64,000 bases of DNA from Schizochytrium sp. TIO01 (GCA_004764695.1 SMSO01000025.1:4256862-4320861); one strand, 5' to 3'; counted from the stretch's first letter, positions 34,490-45,117 are shown. Made by a program: numbers and translations. Notes: generated by a model from the letters alone, not told the origin.

Positions 34490-35324
34490 ATGGTAGAGAA
34501 CGAAGCGGAACAATATCGGGAGATCATGAGTATTTTCCGAAAAGCCGAGAGCGAAAAGGCACGTGCGTACGACAGCAGAACTCTTTCACTGATTGACAAA
34601 GAATCACTCTGAAGCCGCCTGCTTGCTTGATCGCTTACCTAGAAAGGCAGGAAAGGCTAAAAGATCGAGACAAGCTTGCCTCTTAGACCTGGTCGTTTTG
34701 AAATCTTCACCAGTACCTACTAGACGGGAAGGCCTTGGCTCTCTCTGCTGAGCCAGCTAGATAAAAATCTTTTACAAACGTGCTTGCTATCTTTATAAGG
34801 GCGTACCTTCTTCTCTTCTTCGCCTGATACAAATATAAGAGCGGAGGGCAACAAATCCGATTGACCACAGGGTTGGCCTGAGCAAGTTTGCAATTCCTGA
34901 ACGTAGACTTGGACGAAAGGAAAAGGAGAAGCTTGAAATGGCACCTTCAATCATGAAACTTACATCTCGTTCGGTGGAGATCGATGAGGCCCTGTCGAGG
35001 AATCAAAACATCGGGGCGTCCGCTCACCAGATCTACACGCCTCACGAAAAGGACGAAGAGCTGAGACTGCCCGGGCTCGAGAAAGGATCGCCTTCTTCGA
35101 TGCGGAAACTGAAGCGTGGGCCCTTTCGCAAGCGCCGTGGAACTCCTGTACCAGTAGATCTGAGTGAACTGAGAAGCCAACTTAACACCAGACCTGCAGC
35201 TCCGATGCGCCGCGCTGGCCCCAAAGCTCTAAACCTCCCTTCTGTCATGGAAAATGATAACTTTGTATCCCAACAACTTGTTGAGTCTGACGGATATACT
35301 GACGACGAAGACGAGTCTCTCTAA
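34490..35324 (+). CDS. Small protein with basic middle and acidic tail; probable two-exon gene
   Basis: The secure part is 34938-35324, an ATG frame of 128 residues with a basic centre (RKLKRGPFRKRRG) and an acidic end (SDGYTDDEDESL). Its phase stays open upstream to a TAA near 34836, with protein-like composition but no ATG. A short ATG frame (MVENEAEQYREIMSIFRK...) begins at 34490, about 105 bases after a TATATA box. Joining exon 1 (34490-34562, donor GTGCGT) to exon 2 (34840-35324, acceptor TATAAG) keeps phase and gives 185 residues. Another phase-compatible choice is donor 34567 with acceptor at about 34870. I know no homologue. A nuclear or nucleic-acid-associated role would be a guess from the charge pattern. 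The intron is inferred, not proven. Confidence 0.5.
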
Positions 35325-36630
35325 TAAGCAAAGCAGCTTGTTACTCAAGCGTTTTTCCAAACTATTTCCGAGCTACAACGGAACTCAGAAATCAAAGTAA
35401 CATTTGCACGCCCGTTAACCATGCACCAAAAATAACGCACAACAAACACATGTACAGTCTGCCGTGCCTCTCACCGACTATATTATATTCTTTCTGGCAA
35501 TGGCCTTCATCTAAACCTACGCCTCGTTACTCTCCACACGTCTGTCGTTTGGATTTTGTCGCTATTTCCTCACAATTCTATCCGTCAACAAACTAACTGC
35601 GCCTTGCCTTTGTCGTGTCACAATGACTCTGGCCTTTATAAAGGGCTGCAAGTATATGTAGATAGATGACAAACTCTTGGTATGGCAAAAGTATATCTCC
35701 TTCCCTACTCTAAACCCATCTCAAAGGAAAAAACAAAACAAAAAAACAAGCAAGTCATCTTGTTTATCACGCTGCCGCACTACACGTCCGTGAACAGACC
35801 TCTATAGCCCCCCTGTGTGTTGCGCACTTTGAAAACAAGATGTGCACCTTTAAACGTGAACTATAAACCCTCAAAACCTTGTAAGTATGAAGTAAAAGAA
35901 CAAAGTTACATATTCAAATATGAATAATCTTTCTCCAAATCTCTAATCAATTGTTTAGAGACTTTGAGTGATTAAATGCGTTGTTTTGGAATTGTATCAT
36001 GAAGAAAACATCTTCAATGGTCAGATCTCTTTGCCAACAAACTTTTGCGTTAGTTGAGAACTTTGCAAAAACAAACAAACTTAATGTTAACTATTGCATA
36101 TATTTCAATGAAACCAGAGAATTGACAACGTTAGCAAGTCTTCTGTGTACGCTCTATGAAAGAAACATATTACGTAAGCCACCAGATCATAATTAATTAT
36201 CTCCAAGTAAGACACAAAATATGGAGCAAAAAGACTAGACGATATCTGCTATTATTTGAGTATGCATGGCTGATTCACTTTAAATAATGGTAAAATCACA
36301 TTTGCTTGACTATCTCGTTTGACGTTTTAATTAAGGGCCTCTTGTGTAGGTTCTATGGGAGGAAACTGCTCTGTAAATCAAATAATCAATTTAAAAGTGA
36401 TCAAGGAAGAAACAAACATGAAGTCACTGCACCGAAAAGACTACCAGATGAAATGTACCTATTTGATTGTGGGTGGGCCTTTTCTTTCGTAAAAAAGTGA
36501 GGCAATTCTTGCTGAAATAACTCAGTATAAAAGCGATCATCTTGGCACCAAGGGTTCAACTAAACATTGGTACCTAATTTGGTATACGAAACTATGCTGC
36601 AGAAAATTGTGTAATAATTTATCAATTAAT
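35325..36630. other. AT-rich convergent spacer
   Basis: This holds the 3' ends of the small protein gene and leuB. A palindromic TATA-like string, CCTTTATAAAGG, lies near 35633. An ATG frame of 65 codons at 35999-36196 is long for such AT-rich DNA, but it has no recognisable family. No RNA gene is seen. Confidence 0.5.
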
Positions 36631-38323
36631 TCACGAGCGCTCAGCGTACAAGGCCTCGACGGCGTCGGCAATGCGGTTGCCCATCTCGGCAGTGCCAATG
36701 GCCCGGGAGGCATCCTCGCCATGGCTGAGGAGGTCACGAGTGCGGGAGCCGCCGTTAAGAACAAAGTCGACAGCGGAGTCAACAAGAGCAGCTTCCTCGT
36801 GCATTTCAAAGGAGTAACGGAGCATCATGGAGCCAGAGAGAATCTGGGCGATCGGGTTGGCCACGTCAAGGCCCTCAAGGTCCGGAGCACTGCCGCCAGC
36901 AGGCTCAAACATGTGAAGGGAGCCACTGCTGAGACTGGCAGAGGGCATGAGACCGAGGGTACCCGGGAGTACGCTGGCAGCGTCACTGAGGATGTCACCA
37001 AAGAGGTTGGCGGTCACCACAACGTCAAACTCACTCGGATTGACAATGAGCTTCATGGCAGCGTTATCGATGTACATGAACTCCGTCTCAACGTCAGGGT
37101 ACTCCGGCTTCATCTCGTTGGCGATGCGGCGCCAGAGACGGCTGCAGTCAAGAACGTTGGCCTTGTCCACCACAGTGACCTTCTTGTTGCGCTGCATAGC
37201 GGTCTCAAAGGCAAACTTGAGCGGGAGGCGAATCTGGTCAGCAGTGTAGTGCATCATGTCGAAAGCCTCATCGCCCTCGGTGCGGTGCTCACCAAAGTAC
37301 ACGTCACCAAGGAGTTCACGGATAATAACCATATCAATCTGGCCACGCTCGATGATCTCAGGCTTGAGCGGGCAGAGGCTGGCAAGGTTAGCGTAGATCT
37401 TGGCCGGGCGGATGTTTACACCGAAGCCGAAGTCCTTACGAAGACCGAGGATGGCGTTCTTCTCAGCATCCTTCCACTTGGGCTCGTTGGCGTGCGCGAC
37501 AGGGCCGCCAACAGAGCCAAAGAGAACGGCGTCGGAGGTCTGGCAGATCTTGCGGGTCTCCTCAGGGAAGTGGCTTTGGTGGTCGTCCCAGGCAGCGCCA
37601 CCAATCAAGCCCTCCTTAAACTCGAACTCGTGGCCAAAGCAGCTGCCAACACGTTGCTGCATTCACACCAAAAGGAAATACAAATTTGGTGAAGCCCAGG
37701 TTCGTCCGAGACAAGAGAATATCACCATTGTTATTCGCCGTCGCCGCGAGTTCCACGACACAATATATCAGAATCATCAGTCCCCATTAGTGTTAGTCGA
37801 CAAATGTCCCAATTCTCATTACTTGTTGCTTCTCCCAATGCTTCACCCTTTTCCTGCTGCTCTCCCTACCGGTTCTGGCGGTAATCGTTGAGAAATGGCT
37901 GAGCTATTCGCAAATTAGCTTCAGAGAACTAAATCTTGGGCACCATCTGTATCCACCAAGAGCAATTCTCGCATCTGGCACAAAGTCAACCACAACAGAA
38001 CATAGCTACAAAAACCATGTCATCCTTTTCACCAATCAAAGGGTAATAGGGAACGTCGATCCCTACACCCTCACGAACACCTCTATTCGTCTTCTCTCCC
38101 TCAGCACTACCCATCGAGTGCAGAGTTTCGCACGTCTCGACTCGACGAAAAGTATCGCTTTCCAGACACAAAAGAGAATAGAAGGCGCAGTACATTCAAT
38201 CCAAGTTTCTCATGTTTTGCATGGCAAGCTTCATGCAGTGTTACTTACCAGGACCTTCTTCGCCTCGCGGCACACCTCAGGGCCAATGCCGTCACCGGGG
38301 AGCAGAGCAATCGTGCGCTTCAT
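36631..38323 (-). CDS. leuB: 3-isopropylmalate dehydrogenase, two exons
   Basis: The enzyme oxidises and decarboxylates 3-isopropylmalate to 2-oxoisocaproate with NAD+, the third step of leucine synthesis. Exon 1 (38249-38323) encodes the 25 residues [20 protein letters not shown]...KKVL and ends at a GTAAGT donor. Exon 2 (36631-37656) follows an acceptor CAG after a pyrimidine stretch and continues [11 protein letters not shown]. The 592-nt intron is in phase 0. The joined protein is 366 residues, the normal length. Family landmarks are [17 protein letters not shown], the signature [20 protein letters not shown], and [14 protein letters not shown] near the C-terminus. The intron is the best-supported one in the window. 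Eukaryotic versions may be plastid, mitochondrial or cytosolic. No obvious targeting peptide is present, so cytosolic is likely here. Confidence 0.95.
37657..38248 (-). other. Intron of the leuB gene
   Basis: On the minus strand it opens GTAAGT directly after the codon for Leu25 and ends in TGCAG before Gln26. The two sides fit the conserved dehydrogenase sequence exactly. An in-frame ATG formed at the acceptor makes exon 2 look like a separate shorter gene. Confidence 0.9.
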
Positions 38324-39096
38324 GGTCTCTCTCGAGTCTTGTCTTGAGTTTTCTCGCAGCCACAATCGATACTGATCTGTTGCCTCGACCGCACATCAAG
38401 AAATCATCAACCCATGACACTGCTACCGCCTCTATAGGCACTCCTACCACATCCTCTGCTTTTTCTTGTCTCTGCTCAATTATGGAAAACTTTGGACTCC
38501 GCAATTTACATCTCAAATAAAATATGAAATGGAATGTAATGTAATCTAATGTAAAGTAATGAAGCCTAACATTTGATTGCCTATAAATAATAAATGTAAA
38601 TGTAGTCTCTTTTCTTTTCTGTGATCTTCTCCATTTCCAAATGAAACACATCCCGGTTCAACTAGGCACGAACGTCACTTGCCGCCCACCCAGCAGGAGC
38701 GCCACAATACCCTAGGAAGCCAACATCCGAGAGTCCCTTTCCCAGTCTGCTCAACGCATTAGGTTTCTCTAACTCTGCAGACTCATGGCTTTCTTTGGTA
38801 TCAACCATTTCACAATCCAATCTGTTTCCTGTGTTGATTGGAAAAAGGCTCTCTGTACAACTAGGGGCGCACCCAGGTGAGCACAACGGTACGTTATGTG
38901 AAACGAACATGAAACCGATGGGTCAGGCGAGTTCCCTGCACCATCAACGGAGCTCAACGGCAAGCTATGGAAATAGGCAGAAATGTGGATTTGGAATTGA
39001 GGCAGCCAATAAACGCGAACGAGACTTGGGCAGAACGTGACAAGTTTTAGCTGTGAGAGGAGAAAAGCAGCTTTACATAAAGGGTGTCAAGAGAAG
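38324..39096. other. Divergent spacer between leuB and the tetraspanin-like gene
   Basis: This should contain both promoters. An AATGTAATGTAA-like repeat occurs near 38527-38560. I see no other feature and no exon carrying an extra membrane helix for the gene on the right. Confidence 0.55.
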
Positions 39097-40109
39097 ATGG
39101 ACCCGGGTCTGAAGGTATGGCACACGGATGCGTGGAAAACGTCAGATGTCGCAAGCTCCTTGGCGCTAGCGATTCTTGTGGCGTTTCTATGTGGAGCGGT
39201 GACAACGTGCACACAGCCCAAAGGTACAGCCGCGTGGAAACATTCGTTTTGTAAACTTATTCTTGCGTCAGCAGTGGCAATCGAGTTTTACTTTGTTGGA
39301 CTTGTTGCTCTGCATTTGCCATCGTCTCACAAACCCATCCTCTCAAAATGTGCAGCAAGCATAAAAGGGGGCAAGTTGACAGAGTCCTTGCGCGACTGTA
39401 CAGAAGGCCAGGGCCCAATATGCACGAAGGGTCGTCCTTGTACGCCATGCGACTCGCCGATTTCGTGGACAACATTTGATAGCTTACTGTGGCAGAATGA
39501 CTGCAAGGTCTGCACGCGTACAGATCCTGGACTTTGTAGGCTTTATGACGCTCTCGCCCCGTTTGCAGCAAATCGAACAGAATGGTGCCTTGAATCAGAT
39601 GGGACTGTTGCCCCGTGTGCTCGATGCTGCTTGGACCTCTCTTGGACGAACTCTTCAGGTACCGTTCAATACTTTTCTAGTATCGAGGAGTTTACGGAGA
39701 ATGATTGCTCATTTGCTCGGGATACCACCTGGCTTTTGGAGAACGAAAATTTAATAGAGTGCGCAGATGACGATTTTCCATTGGCAACTCGATTCGGCTG
39801 TTGCCCTGCTGATGCGTTTGAACCAGATTCCACGCCGCTTGCGTCAGAGGAATTTGCACTTGGCGACGGCTCCTATCTACCCTCGTGCGCCAAGACAGGT
39901 CCCAAACATGCAGGTTGGCATTACTGTGCTCACAAAACATCTGAGCTTGTACTCCAAAACTCAAGCTCAATTTCGGTGCCAGCTGGCTGCCCTCTAATGT
40001 CAAATGGGAAATTAACTGGGGAGCTTTATTGCAGAGCTCCAACTTTGAAGGCCTCAGCAAGGTGATAATTTGGTTGAGTGCAGTCATAACGTTCTTTATA
40101 GCCTTATGA
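39097..40109 (+). CDS. Cys-rich tetraspanin-like membrane protein; last helix needs an intron or frame change
   Basis: The uninterrupted frame from the ATG at 39097 runs to 40065 (322 residues). It has hydrophobic helices at 19-38 and 52-74, then a Cys-rich loop with RCC and GCC doublets and several N-glycosylation motifs (NRT, NSS). The downstream phase encodes a final helix, KVIIWLSAVITFFIAL, then TGA at 40107-40109. A 59-nt intron (39976-40034, GTGCCA...TTGCAG) joins them in phase and gives about 317 residues; a one-base sequence error is an alternative. Short loop between two helices, large Cys-rich loop, final helix: this is the order of tetraspanin TM2-TM3-LEL-TM4, with TM1 not found. 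No close family is recognised. It is likely at the cell surface or on endomembranes. Confidence 0.6.
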
Positions 40110-41016
40110 ATGGATCTATTACATTCTGATTCTGAAAATTGGCAGTCAAGAACACTATCGCTGTGAGCGACCCAAAGTGTACATTATTGTTCTGAGACGT
40201 TTAGTTATCTTGGTGCGCCAAGAAGGAAAGCTGAAAGCGAGTTGTGCGACATTATATTAGAAACCACCTATCCAGCTTGCAAAGATTAGCATATCTCCAT
40301 TCGAGAGGAAGTCCGTGTGCCCTGCCCTTTTAGATTAGTTTTGGCAGTCAGCGATGTCTTAGTCACCGAAAGTAAAATCTCTGGCGACCCTCAGAAAAGA
40401 AACCTACAACGCATGAAGAGCCCTTTTAAGTCCCCTCTGTAAACTGGTATGATCTTTCGTTATTCCATTCTTGCATGGCTCTACGCGAAGAAGGCATGTA
40501 ACATTCCCTAATTGATGAACATTAAATTTTTTACAAGACTTGTAGATTCCATTTAGTTGTCTTCTTCGTGCAGGAAGAGATCCAAGAACCATCCATGGGG
40601 AGACTACTCACGAGCTCAACCAGAAAGACGCAGGGGATGCATTAATCGTTTCCGCAATCCTTTCTTTCGCTAATAATACTACCTGGCGAGATCTGTTCAA
40701 GATGGCGATGAGACCCCAAGATTCATACTTTAAATGAAGACTATGTATGAGTAAGAATATCCTAGGTAATGGTATTACATTCTAGCAGTAGTACACAAAA
40801 AGAAATAAGAAAAGGTTGCTCTGGTAAAGCTACTCTCAGGTAGCAGTGAGCTTTTGCTTAAACTACTACTTCCCAAGGTCTGAGTGCCAAGTTTCGAAGC
40901 CTCGAAATCTTAACAGCGCCAGTCTTCAAAACCTCTTCAGACTTGCGTCGTGCGTCCAAGTAATATCAAAAAAGTCATAGCTAGAAAGAGGAGATTCCCT
41001 TGACTCAGATAGGACC
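40110..41016. other. Spacer upstream of the HAD phosphatase gene
   Basis: I see no gene or repeat in this stretch. It carries the 3' UTR of the upstream gene and the promoter of the next. Confidence 0.6.
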
Positions 41017-42147
41017 ATGCTGTCAACGTTAGCTTGCGGCGCGAAGCAAAGCTCGTGTGCTAGAAATGTGTTGAAACAACAACGGGCTAATCTTTGGCTT
41101 GGACCTCTGCAGAATGGTGTACGTGGAGCAAGACTCGGTCTTGACAACAGTGTCGATTCTCGTAGCAGGCTTGCTACTCAGCAAAGCGCAACTCTTTGCC
41201 AGGAACGAACTACTTGCAACTTGAGCTTTGCAGATATGGACTTTAGTCGCCAGCTTCTTTCCCGGAAAAAGGCATTCGTAGTAGATTGTGATGGTGTTCT
41301 ATACCATGACTCTACACTCCTTCCCGGTGCTCGCGCATTTGTTGACTTCTTGCAAAAAACTGATAAAAAGTATCTTTTCCTGACCAACTCCAGCGACAAG
41401 AGCGCTTCTCGGCTTGTAGAGAAGTTCGCAAAGTTAGGACTTCGAACCAGTGAGGAAAATTTCTATACCAGTGCAATGTCGACGGCAACATTTCTGAAGC
41501 GTCAAAAGCGTGGTGGCCGCGCTTATGTAATTGGAGAAGAATGCCTTAAGAACGAGCTTCGGCGCGAGGGAATTCTAGTCATCGATAAAGAGGCCGCAGA
41601 GATGAGTACTCCTGACTTTTTGGTCGTCGGTGAGAGTGCTTCAAATGAGCTTTACAACTTTAGCACTGTTGAATTTGCTGTAAAGATTGTCCGTCGTGGG
41701 GCGCGTTTGATCGGTACGAACGAGGACATTTACGATCGTATTGGAGACGAGAAACAACCCGGAACAGGAGCTTTGATCCTTCCTATATCAACAGTCTCTG
41801 GTGTCAAGCCATACTTTGTTGGCAAGCCAAACCCTCTCATGGTTCGGAGTGCTTTGGATCGGCTTAATGTATCTCGAGACGATGCGGTTGTCGTTGGCGA
41901 TCGTATGAACACCGATATTCGTGCAGGCGTGGAAGCAAGTGTTGACACCGTTCTTGTCCTCAGTGGCGTTACAACTCCAGAAGACGTTATAACCTTTTCT
42001 TATCGCCCCAGCTGCATTCTCACTGGTGTAGGTGACATTGCTGCTATCATTGCGGAGCATTCTGCTACAACAAAGATTCTTCAAGCTGCCGAAGAGGATA
42101 GTGTTGTTGATTATGATGTTGATGAAAATGAAAATGAAAAACTTTGA
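41017..42147 (+). CDS. HAD-superfamily phosphatase, phosphoglycolate/glycerol-3-phosphate phosphatase type
   Basis: The 376-residue protein has the HAD IIA layout. The nucleophile motif is at D90-C-D92-G, then TNSS at 123-126 and the conserved Lys in VGKPNP (K270). The metal-binding acidic motif is GDRMNTD at 294-300. The cap domain between motifs II and III is of the C2 type, as in PGP/PDXP and yeast Pho13. These enzymes remove phosphate from small damage or waste metabolites such as 2-phosphoglycolate, using Mg2+. Residues 1-74 precede the usual start. They are rich in Arg, Ala, Ser and Gln with few acids, so they may form a mitochondrial presequence. An internal ATG at Met74 would give the standard-length cytosolic form. 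The C-terminus is a short Asp/Asn/Glu tail. The exact substrate cannot be read from sequence. Confidence 0.9.
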   Translation: MLSTLACGAKQSSCARNVLKQQRANLWLGPLQNGVRGARLGLDNSVDSRSRLATQQSATLCQERTTCNLSFADMDFSRQLLSRKKAFVVDCDGVLYHDSTLLPGARAFVDFLQKTDKKYLFLTNSSDKSASRLVEKFAKLGLRTSEENFYTSAMSTATFLKRQKRGGRAYVIGEECLKNELRREGILVIDKEAAEMSTPDFLVVGESASNELYNFSTVEFAVKIVRRGARLIGTNEDIYDRIGDEKQPGTGALILPISTVSGVKPYFVGKPNPLMVRSALDRLNVSRDDAVVVGDRMNTDIRAGVEASVDTVLVLSGVTTPEDVITFSYRPSCILTGVGDIAAIIAEHSATTKILQAAEEDSVVDYDVDENENEKL

Positions 42148-42853
42148 TTCATTTTTCTAAAATCTTGAAGTATTAAAAAGTAGTTCCTATAAAGCAAATA
42201 TATAAATATATACATCTTTTTGCCTATGCATTGGTGCTTAACCTCTTGTCTGTCTCTAGCACTCCATTTATCTGTCAAGAACTCAAAATTACCCACGGTG
42301 CTTCATTTCGACATGCTTAAAAGAACTGGAACAAATCTACAATTAGTTTCTACGCATTGGGCTTTACCGATGGCTGCTAGTAGATCAAGCATATGTGAAT
42401 GAAACAGATATTGAAGAAAAATTCAAGCACAACGTCTTTTGCTGGTGCTGCTTTCGTAATTGTGTTTTCTGAACAAGACTAGTATAGGAGTAATATGGAT
42501 TGGTTCATTGGGCCAGACACAAAAGTATTAGAATCATTGCAATTCGTATCCAAAGGAAAATTCTTATAGTTGAGTAAGGGGGTCTTCTATCAAATGTGCA
42601 TTAATGCCCATCCTAGTTCTTGGATTGTTGAAATCTAGACTTAATATTAACCGCGTAAGGTGAACATCAAGAACTAGGTAGTTTTCAGTAGTGAGAAGTT
42701 CACCAGTATGTATATTTCATGAGTCACACACAATTAGTTAGTTTCGCAGGTGCATAGCAGCTGTTCACAAGTGCAAACGAAGCGGTGGAAACTAATTACA
42801 AATGGATGCTGGGATTGTCAGCTCCATCTTCCTTGTGTTGTTTTAACTTTGTA
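42148..42853. other. Convergent spacer between HAD and MORN-adenylate kinase genes
   Basis: This AT-rich stretch holds both 3' UTRs. I see nothing else. Confidence 0.6.
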
Positions 42854-44119
42854 TTAATCAGTGGCCTCAGCGGCTGCATCTTTCTCCTTCTTGGAGGCTG
42901 CTTCTGCATCATCACGTGCCTGTTTGAGAGCAGCTTCAACCTCAGTCCAAACATCCTCCTTGGCTTGGAGGCCATCAATCTCAACCATGACAGGCTCATA
43001 GTAAGTGACAATGTTCCCAATGTTGTCATGGAATGCCTCGAGGCGCACCTTGACCTTCTCCTCGGTATCATCAGCGCGCTGGACCACGCGATCTTCGATC
43101 TCCTCTGGAGGAGGATTAAATTCAACGTGATAGCTGTTACCAGTTTCAGGGTCGATGCGACGTCCAGTAACGCGCGCCACCAAAGCATCATCTGGAACGT
43201 TTAGCATCAAGAAGAGATCTACAGATACACCGAGATCTGCGAGGGCCTCTGCCTGTGCGGCTGTACGCGGGAAGCCATCAAGTAGAAATCCGTGCTCACG
43301 GACATCGTCTTGATCCAACCGCTCGCGCACCGCTTGGATCACCAAGTCGTCTGAGACAAGGCCACCACTCTCCATTACACTCTTGACCTGTTGTCCGAGA
43401 GGAGAATTTGAAGCTACAGCAGCGCGGAGCATATCACCTGTAGAGAGGTGCGTAAGGCCAAAAGTCTCGCGAATCATCTCACATTGGGTTCCCTTGCCAG
43501 AGGCTGGGGCTCCGGAGATAATCACCCCAAGAGGCTTGAGCTTAACAGGACCATCGCCATTGTCTTCCTCTGCATCCTCCTCCTGAACGAGCTTAGCAAA
43601 ACTTCTGGCTGAACTAACTGAGAAGCGCTTGGAAAGGCGACTATGGAGCTTCTTGAGAACCGTGCGTGTAGAGAGTCGACGGGAGCCGTGCTCCCAAACA
43701 GCTTCAACAACAGCGCCCTTATCCCAGGTGCCAGTAAGCTTTGCCCCCGAAGCGTAGGTGTACACGCCCTCGCCTTGACGCATGTTGTGCTCGTAGTGTC
43801 CCTTAAAGACGTCGCCATTAACATAGAGCTCGGTGCCTTCGCCATGTTTCTGGCCAGACTCCCACTCGCCTACATAGCGATCGCCATTTGGGTACACGTA
43901 GGTGCCTTGTCCTGATTTGCCCCCATCTACATATGTGCCTTCATAGGACGCACCGCTAGCCCACGTGTAAATACCATCCTTTTTGTTCAGGTCTTCCCCA
44001 AACTCGCCTTCGAATTGGTCACCATTCTCAAACTGAACCAATGCCTTGCCTGCACGGGAGATCTTGGTGCCCTTTTCCTGATCACCATCAAGGTAAATCA
44101 CGCTCACCACAAGAGCCAT
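42854..44119 (-). CDS. MORN-repeat/adenylate kinase fusion protein
   Basis: The 421-residue protein begins with about five MORN repeats (residues 25-135; for example YVYPNGDRYVGEWESGQKHGEG). A basic linker (147-175) and an acidic linker follow. A full adenylate kinase domain occupies about 197-402. Its P-loop is GAPASGKGT (203-211), the NMP-binding part includes STGDMLRAAV, and LLDGFPRT is at 279-286. The lid, GRRIDPETGNSYHVEFNPPP, is the long non-zinc form found in AK2-type enzymes. It should interconvert ATP+AMP and 2 ADP. MORN repeats bind lipids or scaffold proteins and are common in protist cytoskeletons and flagella. So the fusion may place nucleotide balance at a membrane or axoneme (inference). 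The ATG at 44119 is used; upstream there is only TTG. Confidence 0.93.
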   Translation of the reverse strand: MALVVSVIYLDGDQEKGTKISRAGKALVQFENGDQFEGEFGEDLNKKDGIYTWASGASYEGTYVDGGKSGQGTYVYPNGDRYVGEWESGQKHGEGTELYVNGDVFKGHYEHNMRQGEGVYTYASGAKLTGTWDKGAVVEAVWEHGSRRLSTRTVLKKLHSRLSKRFSVSSARSFAKLVQEEDAEEDNGDGPVKLKPLGVIISGAPASGKGTQCEMIRETFGLTHLSTGDMLRAAVASNSPLGQQVKSVMESGGLVSDDLVIQAVRERLDQDDVREHGFLLDGFPRTAAQAEALADLGVSVDLFLMLNVPDDALVARVTGRRIDPETGNSYHVEFNPPPEEIEDRVVQRADDTEEKVKVRLEAFHDNIGNIVTYYEPVMVEIDGLQAKEDVWTEVEAALKQARDDAEAASKKEKDAAAEATD

Positions 44120-44465
44120 TATGCTTCGTTTTGATTGCAAGTATTAGTGCTTGTTGTCGAAGGCGATTCGAGCTGCACGTGCTGTGGAGCCCACTGGGAA
44201 CGCTCTGCCACAAACAGTGAACTTGTTCTCGGCACAGCCAGCTAGCTTGCTTTTCTTCGTACTGCAGCTGTGAGTTTTACTAGGCAGGCAGGCCTTTGCA
44301 GTGGAGTGCCAGCGCCCGCTACTGTTCTCTGCTCTGAGTCTGCTCTTTAGTTTCGTCTTTGCTGCAGAGCTGTTTCTTGTGTCTGGTGCTCACTTTCTCT
44401 ATCTCTCTCTACTACCTGCCTCTGGAAGAAAGTATTCACGAATGAACCGCAAGTAAGTTCAACGC

Positions 44466-44495
44466 AGGTACCTAAGTAGGTACCTAGGTAACTAG
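44466..44495. repeat. Repeated AGGTACCTA palindromic block
   Basis: AGGTACCTA occurs twice (44466-44474 and 44478-44486), followed by a partial copy, AGGTAACTAG. Related strings recur at 29997-30012, 30514-30526, 30657-30696 and 32627-32648. Confidence 0.8.
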
Positions 44496-44946
44496 TGTGC
44501 TCGGTAACAGCTTCGATACTGCTTCTAGCAGTACTTCTTTCGAAGTTTGTGCGTCACCTTGGCGGCTCGCAGCGTAATGCCCAAAGTTCTCCTCTGGAGC
44601 TTCAGGCAGGTGACTTCCTTTCTGTCAGCTTCCAAGCCCTGGCCAAAATGTGTTGCTCTCCAAGATGCCTTCCATGGCATACCTGTGCCTTCGATGGCCC
44701 AAACTCCTGCCGTCACGTGAGCGAGCCTGAGCGCCGCTGAGAATAACCTCGACTTCGAAGCAGCCCGCACGTGAAAAAAAGGTGTGCGCAAATCCACCTT
44801 AAACCCGCTACGCTTTATTGGTAATTCATTGCTAGCAGCCTGAGGGCCCTCAGGGCCTTTCCACCTTAACTGAGTCCAGATAAGACTTGGCTAGAACTTG
44901 GGTAAGAACGCGGCTCCCGAGAAACTAACTAAAAGCAACGAAGAAA

Positions 44947-45117
44947 ATGATTCCGGGAACTTCTAAGATCACTGATTTACAATGCGCCACGATTGAAACC
45001 ACCACGCAAGGTCTGCATGTGCTGCAGCTTGAAGAAGGTCAAGAGCAATGCCACGAAATGTTAATGAAATGTGGGCTCGGGCCACGTGCGTCCTGGACAG
45101 CGGGAGTGTGTGAGTGA
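44947..45117 (+). CDS. Possible small protein, 56 residues
   Basis: An ATG frame starting MIPGTSKITDLQC and ending in TGA has a protein-like composition with four cysteines, but no recognised domain, no sign of splice sites and no supporting context. It could equally be chance. Confidence 0.2.
   Translation: MIPGTSKITDLQCATIETTTQGLHVLQLEEGQEQCHEMLMKCGLGPRASWTAGVCE

Noticed and set aside
36607-37692. 361-codon open frame antisense to leuB
   Set aside because: It mirrors a well-recognised enzyme on the other strand, begins at a non-ATG codon and has no domain of its own.
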